From: Lachnospiraceae bacterium NC2008
Lineage (GTDB): Bacteria > Bacillota > Clostridia > Lachnospirales > Lachnospiraceae
Assembly: GCA_000687675.1 (NCBI GenBank)
Contig: JHWS01000004.1
Span: forward strand, 62,001-126,000
Length of the DNA: 64,000 nucleotides
Direction of reading: 5' to 3'
Shown here: positions 53,503 to 60,579 of the stretch, in pieces
Layout: each line of letters opens with the position of its first letter
Numbering within the stretch: the first letter of the stretch is position 1
Program-made: the position numbers and the translations under genes
Notes under the pieces: generated by a model
Told to the model about the DNA's origin: nothing
Seen by the model: the letters and a program-made list of their open reading frames with translations, nothing else
The model's database searches: none

Positions 53503-55902
53503 ATGAGTATTTGTATAGCACTTGCAGGTAATCCAAACTGCGGAAAAACAACATTATTCAACGCTCTTACTGGATCTAACCAGTTTGTTGGTAACTGGCC
53601 AGGAGTAACTGTTGAAAAGAAAGAGGGAAAACTTAAGAAGCATGATGATGTTATCATCACTGACCTTCCTGGTATTTATTCTCTTTCTCCATATACACTT
53701 GAAGAAGTGGTTGCAAGAAACTACCTCATCAATGAAAGACCTAATGCAATATTAAATATTATCGATGGTACAAACCTCGAGAGAAACTTATATCTTACAA
53801 CACAGCTTACAGAACTTGGGATTCCAGTTGTTGTTGCTGTAAACATGATGGACATCGTTAAGAAGAATGGCGATAAGATCAACATGGAAGAACTTTCAAA
53901 CAAACTTGGTTGCAAGGTTGTTGAGATATCTGCCCTTAAAGGCGACGGTATTGCAGAAGCTGCTGAAGAAGCAATTAAAGCTGCTAAGAATAGCAAGACT
54001 GTTCCACTTCATACATTCTCAGGTCCTGTTGAACATGCTATTGCTCACATAGAAGAAGCTGTTGTTCATGATCTTCCAGAAGAGCAGCAGAGATGGTATG
54101 CTATCAAGATTTTCGAAAGAGATGATAAGGTTCTTGAGAAACTTGCTGTTCCAGAGTCTGTATTATCACACATAGAGAAAGATATACAGGCAGCTGAGAC
54201 AGAACTTGATGATGATGCTGAAAGTATAATCACTAACGAAAGATATGTATATATCGCCGAGGTTATTAAGGCTTGTTACAAGAAGAAAAATGCTGACAAA
54301 CTCACAACCTCAGATAAAATCGACAAGATTGTTACAAACAGATTCCTCGGACTTCCAATCTTTGCAGCAATTATGTTCTTAGTATACTGGATTGCTATGG
54401 TTGGTGTTGGTGCATCAGCAACTGACTTCACTAATGACTGTATATTTGGTGATGGATTCCACCTCTTTGGCAAAGATGGTGGCTATGGAGAAATCTCTGA
54501 AGAATATGCTGAAGCTTCAGCTATAGTAGATGGATATGATGCATACGTAGAAGAAAACGGATCAGCTCCAGCCAGTGAATATACATATGAAGTAGAAGAT
54601 GAAGAAACTCTTGAGATATCTGAAGAGACAGCTACTATCGATGATTACAACGAAGCTCTTGCTACATTAGAAAAAATAGGCGATGAGCCAGACCCAGCTG
54701 ATTACGGAACATGGGTACCAAGTATTCCAGCTCTTGTAGAAAAAGGACTTGATGGTGCAGGTGCAGCTGATTGGCTTAAGAGCCTTATACTTGACGGTAT
54801 AGTTGCCGGTGTAGGTGCTGTGCTTGGTTTCGTACCACAGATGTTAGTGCTTTTCCTTATGCTTGCATTCTTAGAGGCATGTGGTTACATGGCACGTATC
54901 GCATTCGTACTTGACCGTATCTTTAGAAGATTTGGACTTTCAGGTAAATCATTTATCCCTATGCTTATCGGCGTAGGTTGTGGTGTTCCTGGTATTATGG
55001 CAAGCCGTACTATCGAGAATGAACGCGATAGAAGAATGACAATTATGACAACAACATTTATCCCTTGTGGAGCTAAGGTACCATTTATCGCTATGATTGC
55101 AGGTGCTATCTTTGGAGGTTCTGCTTGGGTATCAACATCAGCATACTTCATCGGTATGGCAGCAATTGTTGTATCAGGTATTATGCTTAAGAAAACAAAG
55201 ATGTTCGCTGGAGATCCAGCACCATTCGTTATGGAGCTTCCTGCATACCATATGCCAACACTTGGAAATGTGTTAAGATCGATGTGGGAACGTGGATGGT
55301 CATTTATTAAAAAAGCAGGAACAATTATCCTTCTTTCTACAGTTATTATATGGTTTACAAGTGGATTTGGATTTACAGACGATGGATTCAGGATGCTTGA
55401 GGAAGAAGAACTTAATCTTTCTATCCTTGCAAAGATTGGTAATGCTATCGCTTGGATATTTGCTCCTCTTGGATGGGGTAACTGGCAGGCTGCTGTTGCA
55501 TCTATCACAGGTCTTGTTGCCAAGGAAAACATCGTTGGCACAATGGGTATCCTTTATGGCGGCGGAGAACTTACTGCATGGCAGGCGCTTGCAGAAGCAT
55601 TCACAACAGTTACAGGCTTCTCATTCTTAGTATTCAACCTTCTTTGCGCACCATGTTTTGCAGCAATCGGTGCTATCAAGAGAGAGATGAACAATGCTAA
55701 GTGGACATGGTTTGCAATTGGATATCAGTGTGGATTCGCCTATGTTATAGCACTTATGATTAATCATTTTGGTAATGCATTCAATGGCAAAATTAATGTA
55801 ATTGGCCTGATATTTAGTATAGCAGTTCTTGTTACAATGATTTATATGCTATTCTTTAAAAAGTATAAAGAAGCAACAAAACTTACTACAAAACTTAAAT
55901 AG
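53503..55902 (+). CDS. feoB: Fe(II) transporter FeoB with acidic insertion
   Basis: A 799-residue FeoB. G-domain: G1 GNPNCGKTT (about 9-17), DLPGIYSLSPYT switch region, G4 NMMD. Membrane domain gates: GVGCGVPGIMASRTIENERDRRMT and FIPCGAKVPF, both near canonical. Between the first TM segment (about 285-305) and the next conserved block an acidic stretch of ~80 residues (about 326-405, Glu/Asp/Ala/Tyr-rich) is inserted. By topology it should lie outside and might gather cations. Expression is tied to the triple operator upstream. Confidence 0.95.
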   Translation: MSICIALAGNPNCGKTTLFNALTGSNQFVGNWPGVTVEKKEGKLKKHDDVIITDLPGIYSLSPYTLEEVVARNYLINERPNAILNIIDGTNLERNLYLTTQLTELGIPVVVAVNMMDIVKKNGDKINMEELSNKLGCKVVEISALKGDGIAEAAEEAIKAAKNSKTVPLHTFSGPVEHAIAHIEEAVVHDLPEEQQRWYAIKIFERDDKVLEKLAVPESVLSHIEKDIQAAETELDDDAESIITNERYVYIAEVIKACYKKKNADKLTTSDKIDKIVTNRFLGLPIFAAIMFLVYWIAMVGVGASATDFTNDCIFGDGFHLFGKDGGYGEISEEYAEASAIVDGYDAYVEENGSAPASEYTYEVEDEETLEISEETATIDDYNEALATLEKIGDEPDPADYGTWVPSIPALVEKGLDGAGAADWLKSLILDGIVAGVGAVLGFVPQMLVLFLMLAFLEACGYMARIAFVLDRIFRRFGLSGKSFIPMLIGVGCGVPGIMASRTIENERDRRMTIMTTTFIPCGAKVPFIAMIAGAIFGGSAWVSTSAYFIGMAAIVVSGIMLKKTKMFAGDPAPFVMELPAYHMPTLGNVLRSMWERGWSFIKKAGTIILLSTVIIWFTSGFGFTDDGFRMLEEEELNLSILAKIGNAIAWIFAPLGWGNWQAAVASITGLVAKENIVGTMGILYGGGELTAWQALAEAFTTVTGFSFLVFNLLCAPCFAAIGAIKREMNNAKWTWFAIGYQCGFAYVIALMINHFGNAFNGKINVIGLIFSIAVLVTMIYMLFFKKYKEATKLTTKLK

Positions 55903-55914
55903 TTTTTCCACCTA

Positions 55915-55947
55915 TTTCTAGGCAGTTTGAAAATAACTGCCTAGAAA
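55915..55947 (+). other. Intercistronic hairpin
   Basis: The 13-bp perfect stem TTTCTAGGCAGTT/AACTGCCTAGAAA with a 7-base loop lacks a T run. It may stabilise the feoB mRNA or lower expression of the downstream Cys-rich gene. Confidence 0.7.
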
Positions 55948-55968
55948 CGCTTTGAAAGGAATATTGTT

Positions 55969-56145
55969 ATGACAAGTTTTATCTCAGCAAACATTGGAAC
56001 AATTGTTATATCTTTAATTCTTTTATTAGCAATATGTTTTGCTATTAGAAGTGTGATAAGAGACAAGAAAAAGGGAACATGTTCCTGCGGTGGCAGTTGT
56101 GGAAACTGCGGTATGGAAGGGTGCTGTTCTAAACATAGCAGTTAA
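55969..56145 (+). CDS. FeoB-associated Cys-rich membrane protein
   Basis: 58 residues: one N-terminal TM helix (about 8-30), a basic stop-transfer segment (RDKKK), and a Cys-rich tail (CSCGGSCGNCGMEGCC, seven Cys). GAAAGGA precedes the ATG. This is the classic small protein that follows feoB in Firmicutes; it is thought to handle or sense Fe2+ as it enters the cytoplasm. It is the last gene of the feoA-feoA-feoB operon. Confidence 0.92.
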   Translation: MTSFISANIGTIVISLILLLAICFAIRSVIRDKKKGTCSCGGSCGNCGMEGCCSKHSS

Positions 56146-56169
56146 GATTAAAACTTGTTTCAGGCTAAC

Positions 56170-56198
56170 TTGACAAACAAAATAAAAGCATATAACAT
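56170..56198 (+). promoter_or_regulatory. Promoter of the riboswitch transcript
   Basis: A perfect -35, TTGACA (56170-56175), is followed by TATAAC (15-bp spacer, 56191-56196) or TAACAT (17-bp spacer, 56193-56198). A GCTAAC half-site of the feo operator lies directly before the -35. Confidence 0.6.
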
Positions 56199-56210
56199 AC
56201 TATATATAAA

Positions 56211-56330
56211 ATCCCATGAGGGAGTAGCAAGCGCGTATGCGTAGTAAGTCAACATTCGCGGCCGTAAGGTCTGGCTTTCTTTAAATTGCGAGACTCGTGT
56301 ATAGTAGTGGAACTATGCAAGGAGTCTTTT
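56211..56330 (+). ncRNA. yybP-ykoY (Mn2+-sensing) riboswitch with terminator
   Basis: Both conserved Mn2+-aptamer loops are present: GGGAGTAGC (from 56220) and TTGCGAGAC (56286-56294), with the GTCAACAT element (56248-56255) between them. P1 pairs CATGAG (56215-56220) with CTCGTG (56294-56299). The same CTC is needed for the terminator stem AGACTC/GAGTCT (56291-56296 with 56322-56327) followed by TTTTTATTTT. Aptamer closure therefore excludes the terminator: an ON switch with Mn2+, as known for the family. Confidence 0.87.
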
Positions 56331-56343
56331 TATTTTGATTATT

Positions 56344-56377
56344 ACCCAAGTATAGTTCTTCTGTACTTGGGTTTTTT
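56344..56377 (+). terminator. Second terminator after the riboswitch
   Basis: The 9-bp stem ACCCAAGTA/TACTTGGGT is followed by TTTTT. Its loop contains ATAGTTC, complementary to GAACTAT (56310-56316) in the first terminator, so the two could be rearranged together. Confidence 0.85.
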
Positions 56378-56416
56378 GTTTGCAAAAGTTAGCTTATAGA
56401 AAAGGAGAAAAGAATT

Positions 56417-57124
56417 ATGAATGCAAATTTTCTTGAAATCAAAGATCTGAAAAAGAGCTTTGGTACTGGAGAGGCTAAACAGGATGTACTACGTGGAATG
56501 AATTTTACAGTAGCAAAAGGGGAATTTTGTGTACTGCTGGGACCTTCTGGTTCAGGTAAGTCAACATTACTTAATATCATAGGCGGAATTGATACTCCAG
56601 ATTCTGGATATGTAAGTATAGGCGGTGACAAGCTGGAAGATATGAATGAAAAACAGCTTACAATGTATAGAAGAAAACATCTTGGATATGTTTTTCAAAT
56701 GTATAATCTAATACCAAATCTTAATGTCAAAGAAAATATCGAAGTCGGAGCTTATCTTTCTGATAACCCACTTGATGTTGAAGAAGTAATCACAACACTT
56801 GGTCTTCAAAAACATAAATATAAATATCCTAATCAGTTGTCAGGTGGTCAGCAGCAGAGAGTTTCCATAGGAAGAGCTGTTGTAAAGAATCCAGATATTC
56901 TTATGTGCGACGAACCAACAGGTGCTCTTGATTACAACACATCGAAAGAAATCCTTGCACTTATAGAAGATTGTAATAAGAAGTACGGAAGTACAATCAT
57001 TATGGTTACACATAATGAAGCTATAAAATACATGGCAGACCATGTAGTAAAGCTTAGAGATGGTGTAGTTAGACATAATGATATCAATGAAAATAAGATA
57101 TCAGCATTTGATCTTGAATGGTAA
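56417..57124 (+). CDS. MacB/LolD-type ABC transporter ATP-binding protein
   Basis: A 235-residue ATPase: Walker A GPSGSGKST (about 41-49), signature LSGGQQQRV (about 140-148), Walker B ILMCDEPTGALD (about 160-171), and the switch His in VTHNEA. The family works with FtsX-like permeases in mechanotransmission or export. AAAGGAG precedes the ATG. The riboswitch and a second terminator lie upstream, so expression should depend on read-through of both. The permease gene follows after 12 bp. Confidence 0.94.
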   Translation: MNANFLEIKDLKKSFGTGEAKQDVLRGMNFTVAKGEFCVLLGPSGSGKSTLLNIIGGIDTPDSGYVSIGGDKLEDMNEKQLTMYRRKHLGYVFQMYNLIPNLNVKENIEVGAYLSDNPLDVEEVITTLGLQKHKYKYPNQLSGGQQQRVSIGRAVVKNPDILMCDEPTGALDYNTSKEILALIEDCNKKYGSTIIMVTHNEAIKYMADHVVKLRDGVVRHNDINENKISAFDLEW

Positions 57125-57136
57125 GGAGGGATTAAT

Positions 57137-59830
57137 ATGAAGAACCCACTTATCAAAAGAATTCCTAAGGAACTAAAATCAGAATGGCACAAATACCTTG
57201 TAATAATCCTTTTCATGGTTGTTATGATAGGCGTTATCTCAGGTATGTATGTAGGCCACGATAGTATGTTGGCATCTGTTTATGAAAATGTAGACAAGCT
57301 TAACCTTGAAGATGGTTCCTTTGAGTTATCAAAAAAGGCTTCAGATAAGCTTCTTGAAGATATCTCTTCTGGAGAGATGGCAGATGTTAAAACATATTAT
57401 ATTAACAAAGGCTATAAGAAGGCTGACAAAGAGGTTGCAAAATCTATAGATGAAGAAGTTGATAAACAAGTTAGAACAGGCATAGAAGAAGCTGTAAGAG
57501 CTCAGTGTACTATGTATGGCATATCAGACGAGGCTTTAATTAAGGAACAGGTAGATGCTGCTATAGAAGAAAACTACGATGATGCGTTAAAAGAAGCAAA
57601 AGAAAGCAAGGAATATAAAGAAGCAGTAGATGAAGCTTATGAAGAAGCACATAAAAAAGTGGTTGAAACAGTAGATGAAGAATGGGGAGACGTTGCTAAA
57701 AGGTATGACCTTGATAATGAAGATTTCAAGGAACGACCTGTTACCATCTATGAGAACTTCTATCGAGATGAATCAGAAGATGCGGATAATGATGGAACTG
57801 AAGATGCAACTGTAAGAATATTCAAATCTGATTCCAAAATTGACATGGCTTCGTTTAATAAGGGACGAGCACCTGAAACAGAGGGTGAGATTGCTATCGA
57901 CAGAATGCATGCTGATAACCTTGGAATCAAGATAGGAGATACCATAACAGTTGGTGGAAAGAAGTTTGAAGTTGTTGGATTACTTTCCTATGTGAACTAT
58001 CTTACACTTCATGAATCTAACACGGACTTGATGTTTGATGCGTTTGGTTTTGATGTCGCCATGGTTACTCCGGAGGCATTTGACAAGCTTACTGCAAGAG
58101 TTCACTACAGTTATGCCTTTAAATACAACACAAAGCCAGTAGATAAAATTGAAAAAGCTGATTTCTCTGAAGATTTTTTGAAGGTCCTTATGACGCAGTC
58201 TCTTGTTGGGGATAATGAGTTAAAAGATTACCTTCCAGAATATCTTAGACAGGCAAGTAACTTTGCTGTTTCAGATATTGAGGGGGATTCAACTGGTACA
58301 AGTATTCTCTGCTATATCCTTATAGGTGTAATTGCTTTCATATTTGCGATAACAATAAGCAATACAATTGATAAAGAAGCATCAGTTATAGGTACTCTTA
58401 GAGCATCGGGATACAGTAAGGGTGAGCTTATAAGACACTATATGTCTATGCCACTTATAGTTACTATCGTAGGTGCAGTTGTAGGTAATATCGTAGGATA
58501 CACACTGTTTAATACAGTTGCAGTAAATCTTTATTATCAAAGCTATAGTTTACCAACATGTCACTTGGCATGGTCTAATACAGCGTTAATAAAGACAACA
58601 GTAATACCTCTACTTCTTATGTTCTTTATTAACCTCTTTGTAATCGTTAAGAAGTTACAGCTTAGTCCTCTTAAATTCTTAAGACATGATCTTGTTAAGA
58701 GTAAGAGAACAAAGTCAAGAAGGCTTCCTAAGTGGTCATTCCTTAGAAGATTTAGACTTAGAATATTATTCCAAAATATGCCAAATTATCTTGTACTTAT
58801 ATTTGGTGTAATCCTTATCGAAGTTATGCTTTGCTTTGCATTTGGACTTCCAGATTCACTTGATAATTATGCTGATAAAGCACCTGATATGATGTTCACA
58901 GAATATCAGTATATGCTTATGGACAATGAAGATGACGATGGCAACATTATAGAAACTTCAGAAGAATCTGCAGAAAGATTTGGAGTTACAAATCTAATGT
59001 ATGAAAAGGACGGTGGAAGTTTACGAACCGGCATGGGCAGTGGCGGTGATGAGAAAGTGACAGTATATGGCATCATCCCTGATAGTGCATACATCAAACT
59101 TGGAAACGATGTAAAAGACGGTGAAATTTATATATCATCGGCATTTGCTAAGAAGTTTGAACTTAAGAAGGGAGATAAGATATCTCTGCACGAAGAATAT
59201 GAGAATAAATCTTATGATTTTGTAGTGGCTGGTGAAATTGATTATGATGGCGGAATAGCTGTTTTCATGGGCATGGATAGCTTCAATACTACATTTGATA
59301 AAGATGAAGATGAGTTCTCAGGTTATTTCTCTCACAAGGAGATAACAGATATAGATAATCAGTATATCGCTACTGTAATTACAAAGGATGACATATTAAA
59401 GGTTACAAACCAGCTTAACCATTCTATGGGCGGGGCTATGGATGTATTTAAGGTAGCGCTTATTATTCTTTCAGCAGCACTAATATATCTTCTTGCAAAG
59501 ATTATTATTGAAAGAAATGAACATTCTATATCCATGACAAAGATTCTTGGATTTAAGAATAGTGAGATAGGGGCCCTTTATATAGTTCCTACAGCTATCG
59601 TTGTAGTCCTATTTGCCCTTATAAGTTTTGTTGTTGGTTATTATCTGATGGTATGGATCTTCAAGATATTTGTTATGCAGATGGATGGATATTTTGATTT
59701 CTATATGTCAGCTGGTTCTATGGTATTATCTGTAGTTTATCTTCTTATAGGATATGGTATTGTATCAGTTATTGATTTTATAAGAATCAAGAAGATTCCT
59801 ATGGATGTAGCTCTTAAGAATGTAGAGTAA
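57137..59830 (+). CDS. FtsX/MacB-type ABC transporter permease
   Basis: An 897-residue permease: one N-terminal TM helix (about 15-35), a long extracellular domain (about 40-385) that includes a Glu/Lys-rich coiled-coil part (about 95-190), an FtsX core of three TM helices (about 390-500), a cytoplasmic basic loop, another TM helix, a second extracellular domain (about 570-750), and a final three-TM FtsX core (about 765-885). This is the duplicated, large-ectodomain type. Substrate unknown; the manganese riboswitch suggests a link to metal stress. Confidence 0.9.
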   Translation: MKNPLIKRIPKELKSEWHKYLVIILFMVVMIGVISGMYVGHDSMLASVYENVDKLNLEDGSFELSKKASDKLLEDISSGEMADVKTYYINKGYKKADKEVAKSIDEEVDKQVRTGIEEAVRAQCTMYGISDEALIKEQVDAAIEENYDDALKEAKESKEYKEAVDEAYEEAHKKVVETVDEEWGDVAKRYDLDNEDFKERPVTIYENFYRDESEDADNDGTEDATVRIFKSDSKIDMASFNKGRAPETEGEIAIDRMHADNLGIKIGDTITVGGKKFEVVGLLSYVNYLTLHESNTDLMFDAFGFDVAMVTPEAFDKLTARVHYSYAFKYNTKPVDKIEKADFSEDFLKVLMTQSLVGDNELKDYLPEYLRQASNFAVSDIEGDSTGTSILCYILIGVIAFIFAITISNTIDKEASVIGTLRASGYSKGELIRHYMSMPLIVTIVGAVVGNIVGYTLFNTVAVNLYYQSYSLPTCHLAWSNTALIKTTVIPLLLMFFINLFVIVKKLQLSPLKFLRHDLVKSKRTKSRRLPKWSFLRRFRLRILFQNMPNYLVLIFGVILIEVMLCFAFGLPDSLDNYADKAPDMMFTEYQYMLMDNEDDDGNIIETSEESAERFGVTNLMYEKDGGSLRTGMGSGGDEKVTVYGIIPDSAYIKLGNDVKDGEIYISSAFAKKFELKKGDKISLHEEYENKSYDFVVAGEIDYDGGIAVFMGMDSFNTTFDKDEDEFSGYFSHKEITDIDNQYIATVITKDDILKVTNQLNHSMGGAMDVFKVALIILSAALIYLLAKIIIERNEHSISMTKILGFKNSEIGALYIVPTAIVVVLFALISFVVGYYLMVWIFKIFVMQMDGYFDFYMSAGSMVLSVVYLLIGYGIVSVIDFIRIKKIPMDVALKNVE

Positions 59831-59845
59831 GGGCGGGGTATAAAG

Positions 59846-59890
59846 TTCCAATGAAAATCGTCGTATAAACTGCGACGGTTTTTATTGGAA
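59846..59890 (+). terminator. Terminator after the ABC permease
   Basis: A long hairpin, TTCCAAT...ATCGTCG paired with CGACGG...ATTGGAA, contains a TTTTT stretch in its right arm. Its end overlaps the -35 of the next promoter. Confidence 0.75.
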
Positions 59891-59913
59891 ATAGAGTTAG
59901 AGATAGCTAACAT
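59885..59913 (+). promoter_or_regulatory. Promoter of the HMA-feoA-feoB-feoC operon with embedded operator
   Basis: TTGGAA (59885-59890), 17 bp, TAACAT (59908-59913). The spacer contains the 16-bp operator GTTAGAGATAGCTAAC (59896-59911), the same GTTAG-N6-CTAAC pattern and the same position as in the other feo operon. Confidence 0.75.
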
Positions 59914-59936
59914 ATTTTTTATAGGCGGGATGATAT

Positions 59937-60302
59937 ATGGGAAACGTAATTATAATTCTTATTTTATTGTTTTTAGTTTTTCTAGGAGTACGAAAAATCT
60001 ATAAAACTATAAGATTTGGAGGCTCATGCTGCGGAAACGGTCAGCCACTAGATAAGAAGATAAAGGTTAAAGATAAGAACAAAAGTAATTATTCCTATAC
60101 CTATAAACTTAGGGTAGATGGGATGGTTTGTAGTGGCTGCGCAAGAAGGGTTGAAAATACTCTTAATAGCGACGGAGAGTTATGGGCAAAGGTAGATCTT
60201 GGAAATAAAGAAGTAACAGTTCTTTCAAAAAGAGAGATGAATAAAAAGCAGTTTATAAATTTATTAAAAGAAACACCATATACCATTACTAATTTTGAGT
60301 AA
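59937..60302 (+). CDS. Membrane-anchored HMA-domain metal-binding protein
   Basis: 121 residues: an N-terminal TM helix (about 3-20), a GGSCCGNG Cys pair (about 31-32), a Lys-rich linker, and a heavy-metal-associated domain (about 55-121) with the metal site DGMVCSGCARRVE (GMxCxxC). GGCGGGATGAT precedes the ATG. HMA domains normally carry Cu(I) or similar soft metals. First gene of the third feo operon, which is unusual company for an HMA protein. Confidence 0.9.
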   Translation: MGNVIIILILLFLVFLGVRKIYKTIRFGGSCCGNGQPLDKKIKVKDKNKSNYSYTYKLRVDGMVCSGCARRVENTLNSDGELWAKVDLGNKEVTVLSKREMNKKQFINLLKETPYTITNFE

Positions 60303-60303
60303 A

Positions 60304-60322
60304 AAGCAGACAATAGTCTGCT
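60304..60322 (+). other. Intercistronic hairpin
   Basis: The 7-bp stem AGCAGAC-AATA-GTCTGCT lies just after the HMA gene; A residues rather than T follow it, so it is not a plus-strand terminator. Confidence 0.6.
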
Positions 60323-60351
60323 AAAAATATGACATCAATTAGGAGGGAACA

Positions 60352-60579
60352 ATGAGTTTAAGCGAACTTAAAGAAAACAAGGAGGCTGTTGTTACAAATA
60401 TAGTGGGCGACACTAGATTTGTAAGCAGAATAACATCAATTGGCCTCACACCAGGTTGTAGTGTACTGGTTGTTAAGAATGACAAAAAAAGACCTATGCT
60501 TGTCTATTCAAGAGACACTATGATTGCGCTTAATAAGAAGGAGTGCACTGGCATCATGGTTGAGGAGGTAACAGCATGA
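60352..60579 (+). CDS. feoA: FeoA-like protein of the third feo operon
   Basis: A 75-residue FeoA-type SH3 domain (RFVSRITSIGLTPGCSVLVVKNDKKRPMLVYSRDTMIAL). GGAGGG precedes the ATG. It overlaps feoB by four bases (ATGA), so the two are coupled. It is more divergent than the other FeoA proteins and lacks APLGDP. Confidence 0.88.
   Translation: MSLSELKENKEAVVTNIVGDTRFVSRITSIGLTPGCSVLVVKNDKKRPMLVYSRDTMIALNKKECTGIMVEEVTA

Noticed and set aside
54885-55541. A 218-codon open frame on the minus strand opposite feoB
   Set aside because: It lies wholly inside a clear FeoB gene, its product has no recognisable family and its composition is that of an antisense shadow.
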